Below, piece by piece: positions 8,405 through 19,125 of a stretch of 64,000 nucleotides of DNA. Made by a program: the position numbers and the translations under genes. The stretch is from assembly GCF_009729075.1 (NCBI RefSeq), contig NZ_VTGY01000013.1:558001-622000 (forward strand). Reading direction: 5' to 3'. Source of the DNA: Mycolicibacterium sp. CBMA 226 (GTDB lineage: Bacteria; Actinomycetota; Actinomycetes; Mycobacteriales; Mycobacteriaceae). Position 1 is the stretch's first letter. Every line of letters begins with the position of its first letter. The notes beneath the pieces are model-generated. The model made no database searches, was not told where the DNA came from, and saw nothing but the letters and a program-made list of their open reading frames with translations.

Positions 8405-10756
8405 CTAGTCCTTGCAGAACGCCTTGGCCAGTTCCTGTTCGACATCGAGATACGGCGCGCCCGAGATGTCGACGACGACCTTCGCGATGGTGCCGCCGAC
8501 GAACGGGAAAGGAGCCCGGTAGCGGTTCGAAACCGGCTGCCCCGCATTGCGCCCGACCGCGACGCCGCCACCGGCGAGCCCGAAAGTGCCCGGATGGGCA
8601 CGGACGTCGGGCCGGGTCGCAACCACCGCATCGTCGATCCGCAGTTCGATGGTGCCGAGCGGGGTGTGACTGCCTTCCACCGTGCCGGTTCGGTTGTAAC
8701 GGACGCCGAAAACGTGGCGCCCCAACGGCAACGGATCGAGCGCCGATACCCACTGCTCGTCCTCGCCCATGAAGTTGTAGACATACTGGAGCTGCCCGCC
8801 CTGGACGAACAGCACGTGCCCGCCGTGGCCGGCACCCTGCTTGAAGAGCACGCCCTCGGCGGCCGCCGATTCGACGTCGACCTCGGCCAGGACCGAGAAC
8901 GACTGCCCCCGCAGTTCGACGCCGGCGCCGATCCCCACCTCGGCGGTGCCCGGGTAGTACGTGAAAGTCTGCCGGTCGCGCATGAGGTAGGGCCGCTCGC
9001 GCAGCAGCGTCTCGAACACATTGAGGTCGGCCAGCGGCAGCCCGTTGTACTTCGCCGCCTCGGCGAACCAGAGTTCTTGTAGTTCCGCGAGTTTCGCCGG
9101 ATTCTCGGCGGCCAGGTCACGGCACTGGCTGCGGTCGGATTCGATGTGGAACAGCTCCCAGCGGTCCTTGTCGAATTGCGACCACCCCGACGGCGTGGCG
9201 GCATGCACGGTGTTGGCGAACCAGCCGTCGTGCCAGATGCCGCGGGTACCGAGCATGGCGTAGAACTGCGTTGCCTTGCCGGTGTCAGCGGACGAATCCG
9301 CCAGGGCCGCTTTGAAACTCACGCCTTCCAGTGGCCGCTGCGGAACTCCCCGGACCTCGGTGGGCGGCTCGATGCCCAGTAGGTCGTAGACCGTCGGGGT
9401 GATATCTGCGACGTTGACGTAGTTGTCGCGCACCTCGCCGTGCGCCGTGATTCCGTTGGGCCAGCTGATGATTGCGGTATCAGCGATGCCGCCCTCGTGC
9501 GAGGCGTAGCGCTTGAACAGCTTGTACGGCGTATTGAACGCCATCGCCCAGCCGATCGGATAGTGGTTGTAGGTGTCGGGCGAGCCCAGGCTGTCGAAGT
9601 ACCGCATGCTCTCTTCGACGGTGTCGATGTAGCCGTTGAAGAACTTGTTCTCGTTGACCGAACCGTTCGGGCCGCCTTCACCGCTGGCCCCGTTGTCGGA
9701 GATGACGACGACGAGGGTGTTGTCCAGCTGCCCCGACTCCTCCAGGTAGTCCAGAATCCGCCCGATCTGCGCGTCGGTGTACGACAGGAACCCGGCGAAC
9801 ACCTCGGCCATGCGGGCGAACAGTCGCTTCTCGTCGTCGCTGAGCCCATCCCAGGGGCGCACGGTGTCCTGCAGTGGCCACGGCTCACCGTTGGGCCCCT
9901 TGACGTCCAGATACGGGTTCATCGGCGAGAGCTCGGTGTCGGGCGGCACGATGCCGAGGCGCTTCTGGTTCTCCAGCACCAGGTCGCGGTAGGCCTCATA
10001 ACCCATGTCGAACTTGCCGGCGTACCTGTCGGCCCACTCCTTGAACACGTGGTGCGGCGCGTGCCCGGCGCCGGGGCAGACATAGGAGAACCAGGGCTTG
10101 TCAGGCGCGATGACCTTGGCGTCCCGGATGAACTCGATGGTCTTGTCCGCCAGGTCTTTTGACAGGTGATAACCCTCTTCGGGGGTGGCCGGCGGCGCGA
10201 CGGGATGGTTGTCGTACACCAGCTCCGGGTACCACTGGTCGGTTTCGCCGCCCATGAACCCGTAGAAGCGTTCGAAGCCGCGCGACAGCGGCCAGTGCCG
10301 TTTGGTGGACGCGAGGTTGGATTCTTCCAACGGCGTCAGGTGCCACTTGCCGACGCAGTAGGTGTTCCACCCCCTCTCAGCCAATACCTCGGACAGCAGC
10401 GCCGTCTCAAAAGGTATGCGGCCGTGGCAGTTCGGAAAGCCGTCGGTGAACTCCTCGATGGTGGCCATGCCCACCGAGGTGGCGTTGCGCCCGGTCAGCA
10501 ACGAAGCCCGCGTGGGCGAACACAGCGCGGTGGTGTGGAACTGTGACAGGCGCACCCCCCGGTCCGCGATCCGTCGCATCGCGGGCATGTCGACCAGGCC
10601 GCCGAAGCAGTCCCACGTCGCGATGCCGGTGTCGTCCCACACGAGGTACAGCACATTCGGGGCGCCCGCGGGAGCGGTCGGCGCGGCGTACGGTGCCCAG
10701 TCGGGCTCCGAGTCGCGGATGTCGAGTTTGATCGTGCCCTGGAATTCAGTTGCCAT
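8405..10756 (-). CDS. atsA: arylsulfatase AtsA
   Basis: Type I sulfatase, 783 residues, near the length of M. tuberculosis AtsA (Rv0711). The sulfatase signature LCSPTRASLLTGR has Cys79 in a CxPxR context, the residue converted to formylglycine. Metal-binding features follow: NVLYLVWDDTG near the N-terminus, GKWHLTPLEE, and VVVISDNGASGEGG. It hydrolyses sulfate esters. The start MATEFQGTIKLDIRDSEPDW agrees with the family. It is followed by a lipoprotein and the cognate formylglycine-generating enzyme in one apparent operon. Confidence 0.95.
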   Translation of the reverse strand: MATEFQGTIKLDIRDSEPDWAPYAAPTAPAGAPNVLYLVWDDTGIATWDCFGGLVDMPAMRRIADRGVRLSQFHTTALCSPTRASLLTGRNATSVGMATIEEFTDGFPNCHGRIPFETALLSEVLAERGWNTYCVGKWHLTPLEESNLASTKRHWPLSRGFERFYGFMGGETDQWYPELVYDNHPVAPPATPEEGYHLSKDLADKTIEFIRDAKVIAPDKPWFSYVCPGAGHAPHHVFKEWADRYAGKFDMGYEAYRDLVLENQKRLGIVPPDTELSPMNPYLDVKGPNGEPWPLQDTVRPWDGLSDDEKRLFARMAEVFAGFLSYTDAQIGRILDYLEESGQLDNTLVVVISDNGASGEGGPNGSVNENKFFNGYIDTVEESMRYFDSLGSPDTYNHYPIGWAMAFNTPYKLFKRYASHEGGIADTAIISWPNGITAHGEVRDNYVNVADITPTVYDLLGIEPPTEVRGVPQRPLEGVSFKAALADSSADTGKATQFYAMLGTRGIWHDGWFANTVHAATPSGWSQFDKDRWELFHIESDRSQCRDLAAENPAKLAELQELWFAEAAKYNGLPLADLNVFETLLRERPYLMRDRQTFTYYPGTAEVGIGAGVELRGQSFSVLAEVDVESAAAEGVLFKQGAGHGGHVLFVQGGQLQYVYNFMGEDEQWVSALDPLPLGRHVFGVRYNRTGTVEGSHTPLGTIELRIDDAVVATRPDVRAHPGTFGLAGGGVAVGRNAGQPVSNRYRAPFPFVGGTIAKVVVDISGAPYLDVEQELAKAFCKD

Positions 10757-10871
10757 GACGCCTCGTCCCGGTCTGCGCTCGCCGATCTCGGCGATCGCCC
10801 GGAGATTACACCCGCGGCCTGTGCAGCACCCGCGATATTGACGTTCGCGACGAGGTGCCCGCCGGCCGCGG

Positions 10872-11558
10872 CTACGGCAGCACCACGCGCCCCACCATGT
10901 CGCCGGGAGCCGAGTCCCCCGTGCGGCCCGCAGGCTCGACGGTCACGCCCAGCGCCGTGGCCCGTCCGATGTTCGACACCATGACGGTGCGCGGATCCCG
11001 GATCGCCGCTCCCGAAGCGACCGGGCGGCCGTCTTGCATCAGCCACACCCGATAGGCCATACCCGGTGGCGGCGCGGCGGCCCCGTCGAACACCACCATC
11101 CCGTCGCCGCGCTGCCGTGAGTACACGACGGTCGCGGTGCCGCCGTAACGCAGGGCGGTGGACACGCTGCGAACGTCGGGCGCGCTCATCACCTGCTCGG
11201 CGACCGGCGGCGCGGGCGGTGGGCGCAACATCCAGCCCGCCGCGAACGCGCTGCCACCGACGGCGAGCACCGCGGCCGCCGCCAGAACCACTTTCCGCCA
11301 ACGGGATTCGCGGACCACGCGCTGATCACCTCGAAGCACCCGAGCTCTCAGCGCCGCGGGCGGCGGCACAGCCGTTGAGTTCGACAGTGTCGCGAGGGTC
11401 TCGCGGGCCTCGGCCACCTGCATGCGAAACGCGTCCGCGACCGGCCCGGGTGCCGCAGCCAATCGCCGCTCGATGCCGGCGCGCTCTGCGACAGACACCG
11501 CATCCAGTGCGTAGGGCACGGCCAGATCCAGCAGTTCGGACTCGGACGGGTCGCTCAT
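10872..11558 (-). CDS. rskA: anti-sigma-K factor
   Basis: A 228-residue single-span anti-sigma factor. The cytoplasmic domain covers residues 1-88 (ELLDLAVPYALDAVSVAER), the transmembrane helix about 89-110 (KVVLAAAAVLAVGGSAFAAG), and the exported RskA domain about 115-228 (MAYRVWLMQDGRPVASG is characteristic). It should hold SigK at the membrane until regulated proteolysis frees it. The ATG overlaps the sigK stop by four bases (ATGA), the classical sigma/anti-sigma coupling. Confidence 0.92.
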   Translation of the reverse strand: MSDPSESELLDLAVPYALDAVSVAERAGIERRLAAAPGPVADAFRMQVAEARETLATLSNSTAVPPPAALRARVLRGDQRVVRESRWRKVVLAAAAVLAVGGSAFAAGWMLRPPPAPPVAEQVMSAPDVRSVSTALRYGGTATVVYSRQRGDGMVVFDGAAAPPPGMAYRVWLMQDGRPVASGAAIRDPRTVMVSNIGRATALGVTVEPAGRTGDSAPGDMVGRVVLP

Positions 11559-12118
11559 GACTCCCCCAGACAATCACGGAGCTTGCGCAATGCGTCTCGC
11601 ATCCGCGTTTTCACTGTGCCGAGACTCGTGGACAACCGTTCGGAGACCTGTACGTAGGTCAGCCCGTCGTAGTAGGCCAGCTCGATCGCCTGACGCTGAT
11701 TGTCGGTGAGGGTGCCGAGGCATCCCAGCACACGACGACGGTCGTCACCTCGGACCGCCGCTTCGGCCACCACGTCTGCCGCCGTATCGACATGCGTTGT
11801 GCCGTAGACCCATTCGCGACGACTGCTCGCCACCTCCGCGCGCACCCGATCGACCGCCCGGCGGTGCGCCAACGTCAGCACCCATGCCAGCGCCGAGCCC
11901 TCCGCGGCGTCGAAACCGGAAGCAGCACGCCACACGTGGGCATACACCTCTTGCGTCGTCTCCTCGCTGTAACCGGGGTCCCGCAGCACCCTGAGGATCA
12001 AGCCGAAGACCCGGGCACAGGTCGCGTCGTAGAACGACGCGAACGCGTCGGCGTCCCCATCGGCGATGCGGCGCAGCAGGGCGCCGAGATCAGGGGCGTG
12101 CTCAGCCGACGGGTACAT
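11555..12118 (-). CDS. sigK: ECF RNA polymerase sigma factor SigK
   Basis: A 187-residue ECF sigma factor, closely similar to M. tuberculosis SigK. Region 2 includes RVLRDPGYSEETTQEVYAHV and WVLTLAHRRAVDRVR; region 4 includes LTDNQRQAIELAYYDGLTYV and LSTSLGTVKTRMRDALRKL. It is paired with rskA and lies 25 bases downstream of dipZ, a known member of the SigK regulon in M. tuberculosis. A SigK-type promoter precedes dipZ, so the three genes probably form an autoregulated operon. Confidence 0.93.
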   Translation of the reverse strand: MYPSAEHAPDLGALLRRIADGDADAFASFYDATCARVFGLILRVLRDPGYSEETTQEVYAHVWRAASGFDAAEGSALAWVLTLAHRRAVDRVRAEVASSRREWVYGTTHVDTAADVVAEAAVRGDDRRRVLGCLGTLTDNQRQAIELAYYDGLTYVQVSERLSTSLGTVKTRMRDALRKLRDCLGES

Positions 12119-12143
12119 CGTCTGAGCAGCCTAGCGGCAAGTG

Positions 12144-13322
12144 TCAGTGCTTGGCCTGGGCCAGCAGCTCACGGATCATGCCCTCGGTGACGTCGTAGTC
12201 CCCTTCACCGAACTTGAGGTGGCGGACGACGCCGGTGGCGTCGATCAGGTAGCTCGCGGGCCAGTACTGGTTCTGGTAGTTGTTCCAGGTGTCGTACGAG
12301 TTGTCCAGGGCGACCGGGTATTTGATGTGCAGGTCGGCTGCGCCCTTGATGACGCCGGCACGGTCGTGCTCGAACTGGTATTCCGGCGTGTGCACACCGA
12401 TCACGGTGAAGCCCTGGTCCTTGTAACGGTCGTACCAACCGGTGACGTGTTCGATCGCACGTTGGCAGTTGATGCAGGTATAGGTCCAGAAGTCGAGGAG
12501 AACCACCTTGCCGCGCAAGGCTTTCAGGTCGAGCGGTGCGTCACCCGGGGTGTTGAACCAGCTGTCGATACCGACGATGTCCGGGGCGGCACCGCAGTCC
12601 TGAAGGACACTTGCGGCCTCTGCACAATTCGACAGGCCGACTCCGGCCGGTGCGATGCGCGCCTGCAACGTCGCCGTGTAATCGGGGATCTTCCGTTGCA
12701 CCGTGGCGGGCAGATTCAGCGCCAGCGCCACCGCGGCCACCAGCGTGACCACCCCGGCCGCAACCCGGACCTGACGCTGCCGCTGCTGAAAGGCCTTGAC
12801 CCGCTCCGCAACTCGCTGACCGCCGACGGCGAAGAGCAGCAGCGGCAGCGCAGTGCCGACCGCGAACGACGCGGTCAGCGCGATGGTCTCCAGCCCGACG
12901 TGGCCGGTTGCCCCGGCCACCACGATCGCGGCGAGCACCGGTCCCGCGCACGGCGCGTAGAGCACACCCAGGGCCAACCCGAGGCCGAAACCTTTTCGGT
13001 TACCGGCGATGTCCCGTTGCGGCAGGCGAGCGAACGGCGCTTCCAGCAGCCGCTCGACACGCGGGAAGATCAGGCCGACGCCGATCGCCGTGAGCGCCAG
13101 CAGGCCGACCCAGCGGATGAGGTCGGCCGGCAGGTGCAACTGCTGCAGCACGACGGTCCCGACCAGGGTCACCACGCTGAAGCTCAGGACCAGCCCGGCG
13201 ATCACCCGATAGGGCCGGCGATTGGTGCCGGAGAACAGGACAACGGGCAGGACCGGCAGGATGCACGGCGAGATACCGGTGATCAGTCCGCCGAGAAAAC
13301 CGATGAGGACGAGTGAGTACAT
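12144..13322 (-). CDS. dipZ: DipZ-type membrane thiol-disulfide protein (CcdA domain plus thioredoxin domain)
   Basis: A 392-residue fusion that carries electrons across the membrane for disulfide exchange. Residues 1-205 are a CcdA/DsbD-like six-helix domain with the redox cysteines C20 ([11 protein letters not shown]) and C125 ([11 protein letters not shown]). Residues about 250-392 are a TlpA/thioredoxin domain with the active site CINC (C283, C286) in [20 protein letters not shown]. tuberculosis DipZ is much longer, with an extra C-terminal domain that is absent here. The ATG lies six bases from a SigK-like -10 box, so the mRNA is likely leaderless. Confidence 0.9.
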   Translation of the reverse strand: MYSLVLIGFLGGLITGISPCILPVLPVVLFSGTNRRPYRVIAGLVLSFSVVTLVGTVVLQQLHLPADLIRWVGLLALTAIGVGLIFPRVERLLEAPFARLPQRDIAGNRKGFGLGLALGVLYAPCAGPVLAAIVVAGATGHVGLETIALTASFAVGTALPLLLFAVGGQRVAERVKAFQQRQRQVRVAAGVVTLVAAVALALNLPATVQRKIPDYTATLQARIAPAGVGLSNCAEAASVLQDCGAAPDIVGIDSWFNTPGDAPLDLKALRGKVVLLDFWTYTCINCQRAIEHVTGWYDRYKDQGFTVIGVHTPEYQFEHDRAGVIKGAADLHIKYPVALDNSYDTWNNYQNQYWPASYLIDATGVVRHLKFGEGDYDVTEGMIRELLAQAKH

Positions 13323-13328
13323 GGTCCG

Positions 13329-13357
13329 TATTCGGAGCCGACGCCGATCCGGATTGG
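13329..13357 (-). promoter_or_regulatory. SigK-type promoter of dipZ-sigK-rskA
   Basis: Minus strand: CCAATCC (13351-13357), a 16-base spacer, and CGAATA (13329-13334). This matches the SigK consensus I recall (about CCATCC, 16-17 bases, CGAATA). Only six bases separate the -10 from the dipZ ATG, which places the transcription start at or next to the start codon. Confidence 0.72.
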
Positions 13358-13388
13358 ACCACGACGCAAGAATTTCCCGCCGAATACA

Positions 13389-13422
13389 AAACTGCCCCTC
13401 TTCCGAAGAAGAGGGGCAGTTT
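13389..13422. terminator. bidirectional intrinsic terminator after rpsQ
   Basis: Perfect 15-base stem AAACTGCCCCTCTTC / GAAGAGGGGCAGTTT around a CGAA loop, with U-ending arms in both directions. It begins 25 bases past the rpsQ stop and should end the S10 operon transcript before the dipZ promoter. Confidence 0.88.
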
Positions 13423-13446
13423 CGATGCCTGTCGAAGGAGCCTTCG

Positions 13447-13743
13447 CTACTTCGCCTTTTCCAAAACCTCGACCAGCCGCCAGCGCTTGCTGGCCGACAG
13501 CGGACGGGTCTCCATCAGCGAGACGCGGTCGCCGATGCCGGCATCGCCGTTCTCGTCGTGCGCCTTGACCTTCTTGGTGGTCCGGATGATCTTGCCGTAG
13601 AGCGGGTGGCTCTTGCGATCTTCCAGCTCGACCACGATGGTCTTCTGCATCTTGTCCGACACCACGTAGCCGATGGCGGTCTTGCGGCTGCCGCGCTCGG
13701 TCTCGGTGGCCGGCGTGTGCTTGGGGCCCTTAGTTTCTGCCAT
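13447..13743 (-). CDS. rpsQ: 30S ribosomal protein S17
   Basis: S17, 98 residues, with an N-terminal extension common in mycobacteria and the OB-fold core [20 protein letters not shown] and [19 protein letters not shown]. It binds helix 11 of 16S rRNA. It is the last gene of the rpsJ unit: two bases separate it from rpmC and a strong terminator follows. Confidence 0.96.
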   Translation of the reverse strand: MAETKGPKHTPATETERGSRKTAIGYVVSDKMQKTIVVELEDRKSHPLYGKIIRTTKKVKAHDENGDAGIGDRVSLMETRPLSASKRWRLVEVLEKAK

Positions 13744-13745
13744 GA

Positions 13746-13976
13746 CTAATCCTTACCAACCGGCCCGGACGCCAGGCCCAACTCACGTTCGCGCAGGATC
13801 GTGTAGACCCGCGCGATCTCCTGCCGCACGGCACGCAGCCGGCGGTTGTTCGACAGCTGACCGGTGGCCATCTGGAAGCGAAGGTTGAACAGCTCTTCCT
13901 TCGACTCGCGCAGACGTGTGGTCAACTCTTCCTCGGTGAGTTCACGCAGTTCACCAGGCGTAACTCCAACTGCCAT
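13746..13976 (-). CDS. rpmC: 50S ribosomal protein L29
   Basis: L29, 76 residues: a two-helix protein ([40 protein letters not shown]) at the tunnel exit. The ATG overlaps the rplP stop by one base (TGATG). Longer in-frame starts would run into rplP, so this ATG is preferred. Confidence 0.95.
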   Translation of the reverse strand: MAVGVTPGELRELTEEELTTRLRESKEELFNLRFQMATGQLSNNRRLRAVRQEIARVYTILRERELGLASGPVGKD

Positions 13977-14392
13977 CAGAACTGCTCCTCTCGAGTCACG
14001 ATGCGTGCCTTGATCGGCAGCTTGTGGATGGCGCGGGTCAGCGCCTCCCGGGCAATCTTCTCGTCGGGGTAGCTGAGCTCGAAGAGCACGCGACCCGGCT
14101 TGACGTTGGCGACCCACCACTCCGGCGAACCCTTACCGGAACCCATGCGGGTTTCGGCAGGCTTCTTGGTCAGCGGGCGGTCCGGGAAGATGTTGATCCA
14201 GACCTTGCCGCCACGCTTGATGTGCCGGTTGATGGCGATACGAGCGGACTCGATCTGCCGGTTGGTGATGTAGGCGTGGCCCAGGGCCTGGATGCCGTAG
14301 TCACCGAAGCTGACCGAGGTGCCGCCGCTGGCGATACCGCGCTGCTCCGGGTGGTGCTGCTTGCGGTGCTTGACCTTGCGGGGAATCAGCAT
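13976..14392 (-). CDS. rplP: 50S ribosomal protein L16
   Basis: L16, 138 residues, starting [19 protein letters not shown], with the signature [20 protein letters not shown]. It organises the tRNA A-site region. It begins two bases after the rpsC stop and is coupled to rpmC through a TGATG overlap. Confidence 0.97.
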   Translation of the reverse strand: MLIPRKVKHRKQHHPEQRGIASGGTSVSFGDYGIQALGHAYITNRQIESARIAINRHIKRGGKVWINIFPDRPLTKKPAETRMGSGKGSPEWWVANVKPGRVLFELSYPDEKIAREALTRAIHKLPIKARIVTREEQF

Positions 14393-14394
14393 GC

Positions 14395-15682
<1,288 letters not shown>

Positions 15683-15683
<1 letters not shown>

Positions 15684-15964
15684 TAGCGGCGCTTCGCCTT
15701 CCGGTCATCCTTGATGTGACCCTTGAACGTCCGCGTCGGGGCAAACTCGCCGAGCTTGTGCCCGACCATCGCCTCACTGACGAACACCGGCACGTGCTTG
15801 CGACCGTCGTGGACGGCGAAGGTGTGACCGATGAAGTCGGGGATGATGGTCGACCGACGGGACCAGGTCTTGATGACCTGCTTGGTGTTCTTCTCGTTCT
15901 GAACGTCGACCTTCTTGAGCAGATGGTCGTCGACGAACGGACCCTTCTTGAGGCTACGAGGCAT
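15683..15964 (-). CDS. rpsS: 30S ribosomal protein S19
   Basis: S19, 93 residues: [20 protein letters not shown] and the C-terminal signature [17 protein letters not shown] segment [19 protein letters not shown]. It contacts A-site tRNA from the small-subunit head. It lies between rplB (18-base gap) and rplV (one-base overlap). Confidence 0.97.
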
Positions 15965-15982
15965 CGTCTATTCCTTTCCGGC

Positions 15983-16822
15983 CTAGCGCTTGTTCTTGCC
16001 GGTGCGCCGGCGGCGGACGATGAGCTTGTCGCTCGGCTTGTTCGGCTTGCGGGTACGGCCCTCGGGCTTGCCCCACGGGCTGACCGGGTGGCGACCACCG
16101 GAGGTCTTGCCCTCACCACCACCGTGCGGGTGGTCGACAGGGTTCATCACGACACCACGGACGGTCGGGCGCTTGCCCTTCCACCGCATACGGCCGGCCT
16201 TACCCCAGTTGATGTTCGCCTGCTCGGCGTTACCGACCTCGCCGACGGTGGCGCGGCAGCGCACGTCGACGCGACGGATTTCACCCGACGGCATACGCAG
16301 CGTGGCGTAGGCACCTTCCTTACCGAGCAGCTGGACGCTGACACCGGCCGAGCGGGCCAGCTTGGCGCCGCCGCCCGGACGCAGCTCCACGGCGTGGATG
16401 ACGGTACCGGCCGGGATGTTGCGCATCGGCAGGTTGTTGCCCGGCTTGATGTCGGCATTGGGGCCCGACTCGATGACGTCGCCCTGCTTGAGGTCCTTGG
16501 GGGCGATGATGTAGCGCTTCTCGCCGTCCACGAAGTGGAGCAGCGCGATGTTCGCGGTGCGGTTCGGGTCGTACTCGATGTGCGCGACCTTGGCGTTGAC
16601 GCCGTCCTTGTCATGGCGACGGAAGTCGATGACGCGGTAGGCACGCTTGTGACCGCCACCCTTGTGGCGAGTCGTGATGCGGCCGTGCGCGTTGCGACCA
16701 CCGGTGCTGTGCAGCGGACGGATCAGCGACTTCTCCGGAGTCGAACGAGTGATCTCGGCGAAGTCGGAGACGCTCGAACCGCGACGACCCGGGGTCGTCG
16801 GCTTGTACTTGCGAATTCCCAT
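15983..16822 (-). CDS. rplB: 50S ribosomal protein L2
   Basis: L2, 279 residues, starting [20 protein letters not shown]. Conserved features are SGRN-like [20 protein letters not shown] and the C-terminal [17 protein letters not shown] loop that reaches the peptidyl-transferase centre. The size is one residue shorter than in M. tuberculosis. It is preceded by a 29-base gap from rplW. Confidence 0.97.
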   Translation of the reverse strand: MGIRKYKPTTPGRRGSSVSDFAEITRSTPEKSLIRPLHSTGGRNAHGRITTRHKGGGHKRAYRVIDFRRHDKDGVNAKVAHIEYDPNRTANIALLHFVDGEKRYIIAPKDLKQGDVIESGPNADIKPGNNLPMRNIPAGTVIHAVELRPGGGAKLARSAGVSVQLLGKEGAYATLRMPSGEIRRVDVRCRATVGEVGNAEQANINWGKAGRMRWKGKRPTVRGVVMNPVDHPHGGGEGKTSGGRHPVSPWGKPEGRTRKPNKPSDKLIVRRRRTGKNKR

Positions 16823-16851
16823 TATCAGTTAATCCCTTAACTCCCGGCCGA

Positions 16852-17154
16852 TCAGGCCGGAGCTCCGAACAATTCGATCGGCTTGCTGCCGGCGGACAGG
16901 GTCACGATCGCGCGCTTGGTGCTCTTGCGCTGGCCGTAACCGGTGCGGGTGCGCTTGCGCTTACCCTTCCGGTTCGCGGTGTTCACCGAGTCGACCTTCA
17001 CGTCGAAGATCTTCTCGATAGCGATCTTGATCTGCGTCTTGTTGGACTCCGGCGCCACGATGAACGTGTACGTGTTGTCCTCGATGAGCCCGTAGGACTT
17101 CTCCGAGATGACCGGGGCCAGGATGATGTCGCGAGGGTCAGTAATCGTAGCCAT
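16852..17154 (-). CDS. rplW: 50S ribosomal protein L23
   Basis: L23, 100 residues, at the tunnel exit where trigger factor and SRP dock. Motifs: [20 protein letters not shown] and the basic [19 protein letters not shown] loop. The ATG overlaps the rplD stop (TGATG). Confidence 0.96.
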   Translation of the reverse strand: MATITDPRDIILAPVISEKSYGLIEDNTYTFIVAPESNKTQIKIAIEKIFDVKVDSVNTANRKGKRKRTRTGYGQRKSTKRAIVTLSAGSKPIELFGAPA

Positions 17155-17810
17155 CAGACCGACGCTCCTTCTTTTTCGTCCTTGGTGTTAGAGGTGATGT
17201 AGGCGTTGAGCGCCTCCACCGAGAACACCAGGTCATCGGCGTTCAGGACGTCGTACGTGTTCAGCTGATCCGGCGAGATCACGTGCACACCGGGCAGGTT
17301 GCGGACGCTCTTGGCGCCGACCACATCGCTGCGGCCGATCACGACGAGCACCTTCTTGTTGTCGGTCAGCGACGACAGGAACGACTTGGCGCTCTTGGTC
17401 GACGGGTTCTGACCGGCCACCAGTTCGGTGATCGCATGGATGCGCTCGTTGCGAGCCCGGTCCGACAGCGCGCTGCGCAGGGCAGCAGCGATCATCTTCT
17501 TCGGGGTCCGCTGGCTGTAGTCACGCGGCTGCGGGCCGTGGACGGTGCCACCACCGGTGAACTGCGGGGCGCGCGTCGAACCCTGACGGGCGCGGCCGGT
17601 GCCCTTCTGGCGGTACGGCTTCTTGCCACCACCGGACACCATGGCCCGGGTCTTGGTGGCGTGCGTGCCCTGGCGAGCGGCGGCCAGTTGGGCCGTCACC
17701 ACCTGGTGCATCAGCGCGATGTTGGGCTCGACGTCGAACAGCTCGGCGGGCAGCTCGACAGAGCCGTCCTTCTTGCCGTCCGGGGTCTTGACGTCAATCT
17801 TGAGAGTCAT
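17154..17810 (-). CDS. rplD: 50S ribosomal protein L4
   Basis: L4, 218 residues, with the exit-tunnel loop motif [19 protein letters not shown]. In enterobacteria L4 is the autogenous regulator of the S10 operon; whether this holds here is unknown, though the long rpsJ leader leaves room for it. It overlaps rplC by one base. Confidence 0.96.
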   Translation of the reverse strand: MTLKIDVKTPDGKKDGSVELPAELFDVEPNIALMHQVVTAQLAAARQGTHATKTRAMVSGGGKKPYRQKGTGRARQGSTRAPQFTGGGTVHGPQPRDYSQRTPKKMIAAALRSALSDRARNERIHAITELVAGQNPSTKSAKSFLSSLTDNKKVLVVIGRSDVVGAKSVRNLPGVHVISPDQLNTYDVLNADDLVFSVEALNAYITSNTKDEKEGASV

Positions 17811-18463
17811 TACTTCTCGCCTCGCTTAACTGCGGTGCGGACAACCACCAGTCCACCGTTGCGGCCCGGGATGGCGCCCTTGATGAGCAACACACCGTTC
17901 TCGGCGTCGACCTTGTGAACCTTCAGGTTCTGGGTGGTGACGCGGTCGCTACCCATACGGCCGGACATGCGGGTGCCCTTGAAGACACGGCCCGGAGTGG
18001 CACAGCCACCGATCGAACCGGGACGACGGTGCACAGCCTGGGCACCGTGCGCGGCGCCCTGGCCCTTGAAGCCGTGGCGCTTCATGGTGCCGGCGAAGCC
18101 CTTGCCCTTGCTGGTGCCGGTCACGTCGACGTACGCGCCGTCGGCGAAGATCTCGGCGGTCAGCTCCTGGCCGACCTCGTACTCGGCAACGGCGGCCTCG
18201 TCGTCGAGACGAAGCTCGGCGAGGTGCCGGCGCGGGTTGACGCCTGCAGCGGCGAACTGACCGGTGACCGGCTTGTTCACCTTGCGAGGGCTGATCTCGC
18301 CGTAGGCGAGCTGCACGGCGCTGTAGCCGTCGCGCTCGGTGGTGCGGATGCGGGTCACCACGTTGGGGCCGGCCTTCACGACCGTGACCGGGACGACTTT
18401 GTTGTTCTCGTCGAACACCTGCGTCATGCCCAGCTTGGTGCCCAAAATGCCTTTGCGTGCCAT
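17810..18463 (-). CDS. rplC: 50S ribosomal protein L3
   Basis: L3, 217 residues, starting [20 protein letters not shown]. The central loop [20 protein letters not shown] approaches the peptidyl-transferase centre; changes near its Cys/His positions give linezolid resistance in mycobacteria. The start is 13 bases after the rpsJ stop. Confidence 0.97.
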   Translation of the reverse strand: MARKGILGTKLGMTQVFDENNKVVPVTVVKAGPNVVTRIRTTERDGYSAVQLAYGEISPRKVNKPVTGQFAAAGVNPRRHLAELRLDDEAAVAEYEVGQELTAEIFADGAYVDVTGTSKGKGFAGTMKRHGFKGQGAAHGAQAVHRRPGSIGGCATPGRVFKGTRMSGRMGSDRVTTQNLKVHKVDAENGVLLIKGAIPGRNGGLVVVRTAVKRGEK

Positions 18464-18476
18464 TTTTCTGGGTCTC

Positions 18477-18782
18477 CTACTGGATGTTGACGTCGACGCT
18501 CGCCGGCAGATCGATGCGCATCAAGGCGTCAACGGTCTTCGGCGTGGGGTCGAGGATGTCGATAAGGCGCTTGTGGGTACGCATTTCGAAATGCTCCCGC
18601 GAGTCCTTGTACTTATGGGGAGACCGGATGACGCAGTACACGTTCTTCTCGGTCGGCAGCGGCACCGGGCCGACCACGCTTGCTCCCGTACGGGTGACCG
18701 TCTCAACGATCTTGCGCGCCGAGGCGTCAATCGCCTCGTGGTCGTAGGCCTTGAGCCTGATGCGGATCTTCTGTCCCGCCAC
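18477..18782 (-). CDS. rpsJ: 30S ribosomal protein S10
   Basis: S10, 101 residues, GTG start ([19 protein letters not shown]), practically identical to M. tuberculosis S10. It is the first gene of the S10 operon and also the NusG/NusB partner in antitermination. A candidate promoter about 265-295 bases upstream leaves a long untranslated leader. Confidence 0.97.
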
Positions 18783-19047
18783 GCTTCTCCTACCTAACTT
18801 TCACGGGCCCGTGCTCGGGCCTGGTCTTCAATACGCACGCCTCGGGATACCCGATTGCGCGCGCTGGCTATGCCGCCGCTCTTTACGTTTCTGTGGTTCA
18901 CCGACCCCCGCGCTCGGGCGTGTCGCCTTTGCGCACAGTCGTCCGCGCTGGAAATTCCATCGTGGGCGATGCTGGGACCGGATGCGCCCGAGATGGGCGC
19001 CGGTCGTATGCCCGCAGCGGGCGAACCCGGCGCAAGGCAACCCGAAC

Positions 19048-19076
19048 AGTATGCCCCAGATCCGGGCCTGCTCCAA
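19048..19076 (-). promoter_or_regulatory. candidate promoter of the S10 operon (rpsJ)
   Basis: Minus strand: -35 TTGGAG (19071-19076) in the context GCGGATTTGGAG, a 17-base spacer, and -10 CATACT (19048-19053). GGTTGCC begins six bases past the -10. The predicted start near 19041 gives a leader of about 260 bases before the rpsJ GTG. Confidence 0.7.
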
Positions 19077-19125
19077 ATCCGCTGCGGAGCCCTCCGCCAC
19101 GCCCGGGTTCCACGGCCGTTCCTGC

